A stretch of DNA of 64,000 nucleotides. It comes from Epinephelus fuscoguttatus (Eukaryota; Chordata; Actinopteri; Perciformes; Serranidae). The stretch is from the NCBI RefSeq assembly GCF_011397635.1, contig NC_064760.1, positions 23,881,356-23,945,355 of the forward strand, read 5' to 3'. Positions 1 to 12,819 of the stretch are shown here, one piece after another; the first letter of the stretch is position 1, and each line of letters begins with the position of its first letter. The notes beneath the pieces were generated by a model. That model worked only from the letters and a program-made list of their open reading frames with translations. It did no database searches and was not told the origin of the DNA. Both the position numbers and the translations under genes were made by a program.

Positions 1-180
1 GCTATCTTTAAAATTATTTTTAGAATGTGTGTAGACAACAAGGATATTTTACTTAATTAGTAATAATTATAACTTACAGAAATGTGGTATTAACAAAAAT
101 GCCATAAACAATTTGTCACAGTATTCCACACGATGTACACTTGTTCTTTGCAACTTGTACATTAATGCTCTGAAGCCTAC
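1..180. other. Intron sequence 3' of gamma variable exon V1
   Basis: This lies directly downstream, in minus-strand sense, of the V1 splice donor. It is the beginning of the intron leading towards the gamma constant exons, which are outside the window. It is AT-rich. I see no further feature in it. Confidence 0.7.
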
Positions 181-2570
181 CTCAAGTGATTCCTGTGATG
201 CTCCAAAAGTTTCAGTGAAGTCTGAAGGACTTTTCCTCAGAGTCTGGTCAGCAGGCAGTGTGTTGTCATTGTAAGATGACACGAACTTAAAGTCACTGGT
301 TCTTGAACCTGTTGTCAGGTAGGCGTCATAATTGTAAGTGCTGCGTAAAGTTCCTGTGCCGTCAACATCTGCGTAATTAGGAGGGAGATAAGCGCTGGGG
401 ATGGCAACTGCTCCATCAAACAACAGTCTGGGCTTTCTCCTGCGACAAAACCTCACACCCAGGATGATGATGATGAAGGTCAGGAAAAACGTCGACACAG
501 ACACCAGCGCGATGATCAGATAAGACGTCAGTTTGGAATTCTTCTCATCATAAGAAATGTCCTTCAGTTCTGGCACCTCAGCCAAGTTATCAGAAATCAG
601 TAAATACATGGAACAGGTGGCAGACAGAGAGGGCTGTCCGTTATCTTTCACTGACACAATCAGGTTCTGTTTCATGCTGTCAGACTCGGAAATGTCCCGC
701 TGTGTCCTGATCTCTCCGCTGTGGACACCAATAGTGAAAAGGCCAGGATCAGTGGATTTCACTATATCATAGGACAGCCAGGCGTTCTGTCCGAGTCCGC
801 GTCCACTGCGATCACTTTGGACACCAGAGAGCCTCCGTGTGCAGCTTTGGGGACCAGCTCGGTCATGAAGGACTTGCCCTCCGGACCGGGGTACAGTATC
901 TGAGGAGAGTTGTCATTCACATCCGATATGAACACACTGACGGTCACGTTGCTGCTCAGCGGAGGAGAACCGTTGTCTCTGCCCATCACGTGGACTTTGA
1001 AACTCCTCAACTGTTCATAATCAAACGACCTCACAGCGTGGATCACCCCCGTGTCTCCGTTAACAGACACATAGGACGACACCGGGGCACCGTTCACCTC
1101 ACCGGGTAACAGAGAATAAATCACTGTACCGTTTTGTCTCCAGTCGGGGTCTCGAGCACTAACGGAACATAAAGTGGAGCCAGGTTTGTTATTTTCACTC
1201 ACATATGCGCTGTACGACTGTTCCTCAAACACAGGTGGGTTGTCGTTGATGTCTGCTACAGATAACTCAACACTTTTAGACGAGGACAGAGGTGGAGAGC
1301 CCTCGTCACTGGCAGTGATTGTAATGTTGTAATCAGACACTACTTCACGGTCCAGTTGTCCTGTGGTCACCAGAGAATAATAGTTTTTAATAGAAGGAAC
1401 CAACTTAAAAGGGGCGTTTTGCTGAATGGAGCAGCGGACCTGTCTGTTATTCTCAGAGTCTCTATCCTGCACGTTAATGATGCCCACCTCTGTACCAGGT
1501 GACACATTCTCAGGTATGGGGTTAGTCAGTGATTTAAGATAAATCAACGGGGCATTGTCATTCACATCAGTTATATCAATAATGACTTTGGCTTCAGAAG
1601 AGAGACCATAACCATCTTTGGCCTCAACCATTACTTCATATTTCGATCCCTCTTCATAATCTATGTCACCCGTCACACTGATTTCTCCAGTTCTCTCATC
1701 TAGTGAAAAAAGCTTTCGTGATTTATCAGACAATCGGCTAAATTCATATGTAACCTCTCCGTTTACACCTTCGTCTGCATCTGATGCACTTACAGTGATA
1801 ACTGGGGTTTTCATAGGTGAGTTTTCCGGTAACGTGGCTGTATATACAGCCTCAGTAAAAACTGGGGCGTTATCATTAGCATCCAGCACAATGACGTGTA
1901 TGACTACAGTCCCTGATCTCTGAGGAGAGCCACCATCCACAGCTGTGAGCAATAATTTCATTTCCTGCTGCTCCTCTCGGTCTAACTCTTTATCTAAAAC
2001 CAGCTCACCGTATTTACTACCAGCATTGGTCGTCTGAATACTGAACACAAAATGAGGGTTTTGTTGCAAAATGTAGTTTTCAACCGCGTTCTTGCCTATA
2101 TCTGCATCTTGTGCTGCATTAATGCGATACCTCGCTCCTTTGTCAGCTGACTCTGTGATTTCCAGCTTTACAGTCTCCTTCGGGAAAACTGGCGCATTGT
2201 CGTTTATGTCCTGCACCTGCAGGGACAGCCTGTGTAATTCCAGTGGATTCTCTAACAGCAGGTCGAATTTGAGAACACACGAAGGCTTTTCTCCACAATG
2301 CTCCTCTCTGTCTATTCTTTCAGCAACGATTAAATCTCCGCTTCGAAGGTTAATCCCACAATATTGTCTGTCGTTTCCCTCCATGTCCACACGAGCTTTG
2401 CGAGCAGACAGTCTGCCCACCTCCAGGCCGAGATCCTTGGCGATATTTCCAATAACAGATCCGCGCTTGAGCTCCTCCTGTACAGAATAGCTCAGGTCTC
2501 CATGTGCGTAGTGCACCGCAACAAAGAAAAAGACAAAGCCGAAGCTCTGAAGTGCGATCCGTCTCTCCAT
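181..2570 (-). CDS. pcdhg: Protocadherin gamma-type variable exon V1 (one frame break)
   Basis: Encodes a neuronal homophilic adhesion protein of the clustered protocadherin family. The start [11 protein letters not shown] is followed by a hydrophobic signal peptide ending near HGDLSYS. Then come six EC domains closed by DxNDN motifs, a membrane span beginning [13 protein letters not shown], and a cytoplasmic tail starting [11 protein letters not shown]. The CX5C loop typical of protocadherin EC1 is present (CGEKPSC). The exon ends CTTGAG|GTAGGC, so a shared constant region should be spliced on from beyond position 1. EC1-EC3 match no other exon here closely; from EC4 (about 1545 downwards) it is nearly identical to V2-V8. 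One G is missing near 792, in EC6, where the other copies read TCCGGAGTCC, so the frame shifts before the membrane span. With that base the exon is 797 codons. V1 is the gamma exon nearest the constant region in this window. Confidence 0.93.
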
Positions 2571-2711
2571 TATCCTCTGACAGTATTACACAAACTAAAA
2601 CACGCTAGATTCGAGCTTTAAAATGTGTTATTCGATCAATATATGCTCCTTTTAAGCCTTTGCCAACGGTTTTGAAGGAAACACAGAATACAAGGGTGGT
2701 CGATGCAAATA

Positions 2712-2777
2712 ATGGGTGGTGTGCAAAAACAGGCTGTACACATGACTTCTTAGCTGGTCTATAGTGACACCGTGAGT
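2712..2777 (-). promoter_or_regulatory. Divergent V1 promoter module
   Basis: On the plus strand ATGGGTGGTG (2712-2721) resembles the GTGGGTGGAG box of the other units, and AGTGACACCGTGAGT (2763-2777) matches their AGCGACACCRYGAGT element except that the core CGCT, read on the minus strand, is CACT. Spacing is 51 bp rather than 39-40. The element is 193 bp above the V1 start. It is probably the V1 promoter element, but altered. Confidence 0.5.
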
Positions 2778-3622
2778 ACAAATAAAATATCGCAGCTGTA
2801 CAGAAGTGACACCAATATTGTTACACCTCGTCACGTCGTTTGGCCTTAATTTTTGGATAGAAAACACATCCCAATAACGTATTTAAGGTGTAATGAGACG
2901 CTATGGTGTTTTGCCTCCTCTTTAGGTAAATTGAGATACTTGCTGTCTTTCTTTTAAGGATTTAAAAGCAAGATTATTTCTCCTCCTTAAATAATCCATG
3001 TGAAGCACCCTATAGCGATGGTAGTAAGACAACACTCCCCAAATGTTAAACAATGTTGGACCACAAATCACGTCCTTTAGTGCTGCACGATATACGCTGA
3101 GTTCGCTTAGAAACGCATCACTCTCTCGATGTCTCTCACTCTCTCCCTCTTTAAAAATAAAAGAGTCCAATACTTTGCGATGAATATGCAAAACTCTGCC
3201 TCCAGCTACCTCAGCTATTTTGAAAGACCACCTGAATGACATGACAAAATCTAAAGGACATGTGATGCATATGAACACACAACAAAAAAAGAGCACAGCG
3301 CCTGAATTTCTCAAATGTTGCACTAAAGGAAATATGTTTACGACTTTAAGGGGATATCAATATTTCCGTCAGTAAGAAGGATGGTTCGTAACAGTAAAAC
3401 GAAGTAATCCGAAAAGAGAAGCACCTACAAACATGAACTATTACACACTCACCGCAAAATAATACCACTCCTATCACTTATGTGATTTTTCGATTCTTTT
3501 CTTTTTTTCTACCAGTGATCAAAGTATAAAATAAATTTGCAAGTACACCTGTAATGTAAAAGGTTTGACAGGTGAGACAATAGAGGACAGGGGTAAGATG
3601 CGTCACAAGAGAACCAATGAAG

Positions 3623-3643
3623 TTCAGCACCAAGGACAGAGAC
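3623..3643 (+). promoter_or_regulatory. RE1/NRSE-like site, V1-V2 spacer
   Basis: TTCAGCACC followed by AAGGACAGAGAC agrees with the 21-bp RE1 consensus at 18 positions by eye, including both half-sites. RE1 is bound by REST/NRSF, which silences neuronal genes in non-neural cells. It lies 1053 bp upstream of the V1 start. Confidence 0.6.
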
Positions 3644-4762
3644 ACAAACACAAGCTCCAGCTGAGCTCAAAAGATACAAGTTGATATGCAGATGCTTTGT
3701 TAAAAAGTTTTGGAAAATATATACAAAAACAGAAAAAGATGAACAATGTACTGCCCTTGCAGCACGTAATCTTGTGCGAAGCTAGACAGTCAGTTGCCTT
3801 TCTTGTATTTTACTGTAGTCTTGATTTAATAGGTTAGGTTGTAAAACTGAAACATTACAGCGAAAATTAAAAAAAAAAAATCAGTATACAAGCATCGACT
3901 CATTTATACAAACAGTAAGGTACGTATTACACATATACTATGACCAGATGAATATCACATTTCTGCCAACATTGTGTCAGTATACTGTATACACACAGTT
4001 TGACTGCGAAACTGCGACTTCTGTCATAAATGAACTGCTAAAAGCTACCACTGTAAGCTTAGTGCCACAGAACAACAAAACAGCAAAAGAACTTAATGAT
4101 TTTCCCTATAAATGCATGTGGTTGATGTTTGTGTGCACACTCCTAACAGACAAATAATCTCCAAGGAAGCAGCGTATCAGAAAAACATTTGTCAACAACA
4201 TGAATTCAGCTCCGTCTTTGTCTGACTGTGCAAAACTAAGGAGAGGCTACGCTAGCAAAGTAAACAGAGAAAAGGCAAAGATAGGCTGACGATGCACAGA
4301 TTGGTAAGAGCACTCACACTGGCGATGTTTCTGAAAACCAACCAGAGCGCAGAGCACGCACTCGGACGCTGTTTTCAAAATCCAAGAGAGAACAGCTTGC
4401 TTTTAACCTTTTAAACCAATTTTTAAGAATACAAAACTTAAAATTGACTTCACTAAACCCAACATAAAGAATTCAATAAACATAAGTGTATCGGCATGTG
4501 TCAAAATAACTCATCTGTTAAATCTTGATGCATTACAGCGCTCAATGTACGCAATAAGAAACAAGTAGAATTTATTACTATGTGTTGAAGCTTTTAGTAA
4601 CTTGCAAAGCGAAGTGAATTTACACAGGGTAACTTCAACTCACACCTCACATCGTGTGTAAAGTGGAAAAAAGGAAAGGCAAATACAAATCATAATTGAA
4701 TGAGTAATGGTTGGATCATTAAGGTACATATACATCTAACAACAAGTAACACCAGTTCCTAC

Positions 4763-7083
<2,321 letters not shown>

Positions 7084-7221
7084 TGCGTCTCCCGAAAGAA
7101 GACACAGACACGCAAATTCCCCTTGTTAGTGATAAAACTGAAATGTAATGGTAAAACTGACGAACACCGCTCCCACAACAATGGCAGCCCCTGTTGTAAT
7201 GCTTGAATTACTCCTTTTGCA

Positions 7222-7276
7222 GTGGGTGGAGAAATTAAACACCTCATATCTGTAGGCGGGTAGCGACGCCGTGAGC
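7222..7276 (-). promoter_or_regulatory. V2 promoter module (CACCC box and CGCT element)
   Basis: Plus-strand GTGGGTGGAG at 7222-7231 (CTCCACCCAC in the transcribed sense) and AGCGACGCCGTGAGC at 7262-7276 (core CGCT on the minus strand), with starts 40 bp apart. The CGCT element is 179 bp above the V2 start, exactly as in V3. Protocadherin variable-exon promoters are known to carry a conserved element with a CGCT core, which is a CTCF-binding element in mammals. Confidence 0.75.
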
Positions 7277-7440
7277 CTATTTGGAATATTACATTAACAA
7301 CTGCAAGCCCAGCATAATTTGCCACAGTTGCTGCCATGATCAACACTGCAATACCATGCTCAATGTGAAGACACAAAGTCAAAGTATTAAACTAGGATGT
7401 TTTAAATTTGGTGCCACAGGTGCATTGAGAGAAAACACCA

Positions 7441-7461
7441 TTCAGCACCATGGACAGCTCA
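7441..7461 (+). promoter_or_regulatory. RE1/NRSE-like site upstream of V2
   Basis: TTCAGCACCATGGACAGC followed by TCA fits the RE1 consensus at 18 of 21 positions by eye, with both half-sites complete. It is 358 bp above the V2 start, in the same place as the copy above V3. Confidence 0.7.
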
Positions 7462-8706
7462 GGAAAGGCGAGGAGTAGATCTATTGCTTTCTCTCCTTTA
7501 ACCTTTCTCTTCTACACAAATAGGACTGATCACTGAGCATAAACATAATTTTGGTATGTCGTTTAATGTGATGGGAGGTATTACTGAATTTATAAAAGGA
7601 ACATGGCAAAACATTTTTGAATTCAAAACATCACGAGGCCGGCAAAATACTCGGATCATATTTTCACATTTACTCAATATAGAAGGCAGTCTTTTTATTT
7701 CTCTGTGCACCTTTCGGCCATTAACAACAAATACATTCAACTATGAAATAAGGTAGGCGTGTGTGGTACGTTAGCAATGTCTGAAGACCAATCAACACGA
7801 TTAATAAGATTTCTATTTACCAGGGGGAAAAATCCATCAATTAAGATTATCGAAAAGGTGATCAAAGGTGACCATATCACGTTAGAAAAGTTGCTTGAAA
7901 TGTTGAAAAGAAATGTCACTTGTGTACAAATGATTGTTTGGCTTATGTTTCTGAAACGCACTACACATATAAAATGACAAAATCAAACTCTGATTGCTGC
8001 AACTGTAAACTTTGATAGCATTAAAGGAATTAATATAACGGTATGTCCAACAGCAAGTGATGAACGTAATGGAAAGATTGCCGTCATGGATATACAATAA
8101 ACATGGATCACTTTATATGCAGGTGAAAAGGACGCCAGTCGTCATGGTAAAACCCAGGCTGAATTTGGTGAAAAAACAAAGTGGTTTTAGATATCTGGGT
8201 TGCATGTAACCGCTGTTTAAACATGATTAAAACGACTATATATCAGTGTGGAGAAAGTCCTAATTAGAATTTGAAATTTACTCATAATAAGCAAAAACGA
8301 GAATGGAAAGATGGAGAAGCAGATATTAACATAATGCCTATTGGGTGGTAACCGATTTCAAAAGCATACAATCCAGAGAGTGGGAAAATTGTAATAAAAT
8401 CAGAATCAGTCATGGACAAAAAGTGCCACAGCCAAGCATATCTGAAATCAGGCGGACTGTGTTACTGAGGAAACTTATAAAAGGAAACAAAATAGCTGCT
8501 TGGCGGTCATCCTATTCACGTCTTAAATATCTTTAAGTCTATGCCAAAACACAAACTGCACACAAAACACATATGACTGCTCGTGGATCAAATGACCCAG
8601 TGCCTACTGAAATATTTAAATAAAAGGCTTCCCTAAGTGCATGGCGGCACAATTTAAAGGTCGAAATCAAGGTGAAATGTTAGATACAAATATGTATGGT
8701 GCCTAC

Positions 8707-11087
8707 CTCAGGAGAGCCATCAAAGGCATTAGCAAAGTCTGATGGACTTTTCCTCAGAGTCTGGTCAGCAGGCAGTGTGTTGTCATTGTAAGATGACACG
8801 AACTTAAAGTCACTGGTTCTTGAACCTGTTGTCAGGTAGGTGTCATAATTGTAAGTGCTGCGTAAAGTTCCCGTGCCGTCAACATCTGCGTAATTAGGAG
8901 GGAGATAAGCGCTGGGGATGGCAACTGCTCCATCAAACAACAGTCTGGGCTTTCTCCTGCGACAAAACCTCACACCCAGGATGATGATGATGAAGGTCAG
9001 GAAAAACGTCGACACAGACACCAGCGCGATGATCAGATAAGACGTCAGTTTGGAATTCTTCTCATCATAAGAAATGTCCTTCAGTTCTGGCACCTCAGCC
9101 AAGTTATCAGAAATCAGTAAATACATGGAACAGGTGGCAGACAGAGAGGGCTGTCCGTTATCTTTCACTGACACAATCAGGTTCTGTTTCATGCTGTCAG
9201 ACTCGGAAATGTCCGCTGTGTCCTGATCTCTCCGCTGTGGACACCAATAGTGAAAAGGCCCGGATCAGTGGATTTCACTATATCATAGGACAGCCAGGCG
9301 TTCTGTCCGGAGTCCGCGTCCACCGCGATCACTTTGGACACCAGAGAGCCTCCGTGTGCAGCTTTGGGGACCAGCTCGGTCATGAAGGAGTTGCCCTCCG
9401 GACCGGGGTACAGTATCTGAGGAGAGTTGTCATTCACATCCGATATGAACACACTGACGGTCACGTTGCTGCTCAGCGGAGGAGAACCATTGTCTCTGCC
9501 CATCACGTGGACTTTAAAACTCCTCAACTGTTCATAATCAAACGACCTCACAGCGTGGATCACCCCCGTGTCTCCGTTAACAGACACATAGGAGGACACC
9601 GGGGCACCGTTCACCTCACCGGGTAACAGAGAATAAATCACTGTACCGTTTTGTCTCCAGTCGGGGTCTCGAGCACTAACGGAACATAAAGTGGAGCCAG
9701 GTTTGTTATTTTCACTCACATATGCGCTGTACGACTGTTCCTCAAACACAGGTGGGTTGTCGTTGATGTCTGCTACAGATAACTCAACACTTTTAGACGA
9801 GGACAGAGGTGGAGAGCCCTCGTCACTGGCAGTGATTGTAATGTTGTAATCAGACACTACTTCACGGTCCAGTTGTCCTGTGGTCACCAGAGAATAATAG
9901 TTTTTAATAGAAGGAACCAACTTAAAAGGGGCGTTTTGCTGAATGGAGCAGCGGACCTGTCCGTTGGTCTCAGAGTCTCTATCCTGCACGTTAATGATGC
10001 CCACCTCTGTACCAGGTGACACATTCTCAGGTACGGGATTAGCCAGTGATTTCATATATATAACGGGGGCGTTGTCGTTAACATCAGTGATTTCAATCAT
10101 CACTTTGGAATCTGATGAAAGTCCATAACCATCTTTAGCCTCGATGCGCATTTCATATTTAGAGTTACTCTCGAAATCAAGTGGTCCTATGACTCTTATC
10201 TCTCCAGTTTTACTGTTCAGTGAGAAAACCTTTTTAGCCCTTTCTGAGATGCGGCTAAACTCATATGTCACCTCCCCATTGACTCCCTGGTCTGCATCAG
10301 AAGCACTTACAGTGATAACTACAGTATCGAGGGCAGAGTTTTCAGGTAGACTGGCTTTGTAAACGGCTTGGTCAAACACTGGGGCGTTATCATTAGCATC
10401 CAGCACAGTCACGTGTATATTAGCAGTTCCTGATCTCTGTGGATTGCCACCGTCAACAGCAATCATTACAAAATTTAAATCGTGTTCTTTTTCACGGTCT
10501 AGCTCTTTGTCTAACACCAGCTCGACGTTCTTAGACCCGTCACTGTCATCTCTGACAGACAAAACAAAATGTTCATTATTTTGTAAACTGTACTGTTTTA
10601 CTGTATTTTGTCCGATGTCAGCGTCGTGTGCTTCACTGAGACGATATCGAGCTCCTTTGTCGGCCGATTCGCTTATTTCCAATTTAACTGTATCCTTCGG
10701 GAAAACGGGTGAATTGTCGTTTACATCCTGGATGAGCAGTGAAATACGGTGCAGCTCCAAAGGGCCCTCCAGGACTAATTCGAATTTAAGCAAACATGAA
10801 ACCTTCTCCCCACACAGCTCCTCTCTGTCGATCCTTTCCCTGATGACCAAATTTCCCGTTTTGAGATCAATATCGCAGTAGTGCTGATAGCTTTCCTCGG
10901 TGTCAATACGGGCTTTACGAGTGGACAATTTCCCCACTTCCAGCCCGAGGTCCTTTGCAATATTTCCAACAATGGATCCGGGTCTCATCTCCTCCGCAAC
11001 AGAATAGCTGAGGTCTGCAGTGGCGATGTGGACGACGGCAGCAAAGACGCAGAGAAAACTCAGCAACGATTTCCCTTTTTGGTCCAT
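8707..11087 (-). CDS. pcdhg: Protocadherin gamma-type variable exon V3 (one frame break)
   Basis: The start [15 protein letters not shown] at 11087 gives a normal signal peptide cleaved near ATADLSYS. An in-frame Met lies far upstream at 11321, but that extension crosses the promoter module and is not used. EC1 has the CX5C loop CGEKVSC. Six EC domains, the membrane span and the [11 protein letters not shown] tail follow, ending CCTGAG|GTAGGC. A single C is missing near 9213 (GTCCGCTG instead of GTCCCGCTG), which splits the frame in EC6 before the membrane span. With it the exon is 794 codons. EC1-EC3 are shared with V2 and differ from the V5-V8 group. The tail has [10 protein letters not shown] where the other exons have [10 protein letters not shown]. 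Confidence 0.94.
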
Positions 11088-11225
11088 TGCGTCTCCCGAA
11101 AGAAGACACAGACACGCAAATTCCCCTTGTTTGTCATAAAACTGAAACGTACGGGTAAAAATGAGGTCCACCGCGTCTGCAACAATGGCAGCTCCTGTTT
11201 TAATGCTTGACTTATTCCTTTTGCA

Positions 11226-11280
11226 GTGGGTGGAGAAATGAACCTCCCCATATCTGCAGGTGAGGAGCGACGCCGTGAGT
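11226..11280 (-). promoter_or_regulatory. V3 promoter module (CACCC box and CGCT element)
   Basis: GTGGGTGGAG at 11226-11235 and AGCGACGCCGTGAGT at 11266-11280 on the plus strand, starts 40 bp apart. The CGCT element is 179 bp above the V3 start. It is nearly identical to the V2 module. Confidence 0.77.
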
Positions 11281-11451
11281 CTATTTGGAATATTACAAAT
11301 CAACAACAACAAGCCCAGCATAAGTTGCCACAGTTGCTACCATGATAAACACTACAACGTTACATTTCACTCGTAAGACACAAATTAAAAGTATTATACT
11401 GGAGTGTTTTCAGGTTGGTGTAATAGGCGCATACAGAGAAAACCAACACCA

Positions 11452-11472
11452 TTCAGCACCACGGAGAGCTCA
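11452..11472 (+). promoter_or_regulatory. RE1/NRSE-like site upstream of V3
   Basis: TTCAGCACCACGGAGAGC followed by TCA: 18 of 21 RE1 positions by eye. The right half-site has one change, GGAGAGC for GGACAGC, which may weaken REST binding. It is 365 bp above the V3 start. Confidence 0.6.
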
Positions 11473-11670
11473 TGCACGGGGAGGAGTAGATGCAGTGCTT
11501 TCTGACATTTTAGATTTCTGTTCCTAAAGTATAAATAACACGGACTGATCACTTAACAAAAAATATAACCTTGAGCTTTCGTGTTAAGTGATAGGCTGTA
11601 TTTTAACATTTACAAACTGAACGTGGCCAACCATGTTTTAGACATAAACATCGCAAGGCCCACAAAATAT

Positions 11671-11752
11671 CAATCAATCAATCAATTTTATTTATAAAGC
11701 CCAATATCACAAATCACAATTTGCCTCACAGGGCTTTACAGCATACGACATA
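11671..11752 (-). mobile_element. Short 3' end of a fish non-LTR retroelement
   Basis: Plus strand starts with (CAAT)n, followed by TTTTATTTATAAAGCCCAAT, a block reading ATCACAAATCACAATTTGCC, and AGGGCTTTACAGCAT. The reverse complement matches the insertion at 43551-43683, including the repeated ATTG-type tail. A tandem-repeat tail points to a LINE-type (RTE or L2-like) or derived SINE 3' end. The exact family is uncertain. Confidence 0.6.
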
Positions 11753-12819
11753 CTTGTGTCTTTTTTCACATTTACTAAATCTTGATAGAAACGAAGTATT
11801 TTATATTCTATTTACATTATTCGGAGGTTAACAACAAATATGCAACTATGAAATTCGACAGGCAGTTGTGGTACTGAAGCAATGTCTGAGGACCAGTCAA
11901 TACGCGTAGTAACCTTGACATTTACACACACACAAAAAAACTTTGTCTTTCCATCAGTTAGGATGATCTAAATCGTTATCAAAGCCGACAGTCAATGTCA
12001 CATTTTCAACAGTCGCTTTAAATGTAATAACATCTGTCACTTGAGCACAAATGCTTGTTCAGCTTGTTTGTATATATAAAATGACAAAATCAAACTTCAA
12101 TTGCTGCAACTTTAAACTTAAAGTAGATGACAAGAATGAATTAGGGCACGTCCAAAAGCAAGTGGTAAACCCAATAGAAAGATTGCGGCCATAGATATGA
12201 AGTAAACATGGATTTGTTTATACCCAGGTGAAGAAAACGTTGGGCGCCATGATGAATACTGGGCTGAATTAACTTGGAAAACATGAGATATAGATTTTGA
12301 TATCGAGATTAGATGTAAAGGCCGTTAAAACACCATCTGAAAGTCCATCAGTGTGGAGTAGGTCCCGATCACACACTGAAATGCAATCATTTATATGTCT
12401 AAAAAAAACTTTAACCGTGACACAGAGGCGACTTTTCGACTACAAAGTATTGAAATCCTGCCTACCGAGCAGTTACCTTGATTTCAAAAACATGCGATTT
12501 AGAGATTGTTAGGAATTTGTATAAAATCAGAATCAGCCGTGGACTAGAAGTGTCAAAGCCATGTATAATTGAAATTAGGCCAACTATATTGTTGAATAAA
12601 TCTATAAAGGGAAACAAAATAGTTATCGACCATCCTACTCTTGTCATAAATATAGGTCTGAACCAAAAAACAGCATTCAAGAGCCATATGACTGCAAGTG
12701 GATTAAATGATCCAATGCCCACTTAAGTATTTAAACGTAAGGCAACTTAAAGTCATGGCGACAAAATCGAAAGATCACATCAACATTTAATGTTTGATAC
12801 AGATACGTATGGGGCCTAC

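Larger units (their letters stand above)
2571..4762. other. V1-V2 spacer
   Basis: A 2.2 kb gap between the V1 start and the V2 splice donor. It contains the divergent V1 promoter motifs (2712-2777), a second GTGACACC copy near 2806-2813 and an RE1-like site at 3623-3643. The rest is AT-rich with no convincing coding sequence. Short open frames at 2922-3323 and 3948-4157 show no family resemblance and are treated as chance. Confidence 0.6.
7084..8706. other. V2-V3 spacer
   Basis: A 1.6 kb spacer that is partly alignable with 11088-12819, so V2 and V3 were duplicated with their flanks. Shared blocks include the promoter (7222-7276), the RE1-like site (7441), a GGACTGATCACT block near 7523 and the GGCAAC-type AT-rich tail before the donor. 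No coding sequence is convincing. Confidence 0.6.
11088..12819. other. V3-V4 spacer
   Basis: A 1.7 kb spacer containing the V3 promoter module, an RE1-like site and a short retroelement end (11671-11752). Its first and last parts align with the V2-V3 spacer. The retroelement end is absent there, so it arrived after that duplication or was lost from the other copy. No convincing gene is present. Confidence 0.6.

Noticed and set aside
2922-3323. 133-codon open frame upstream of V1
   Set aside because: No family features; codons and composition resemble the AT-rich spacer.
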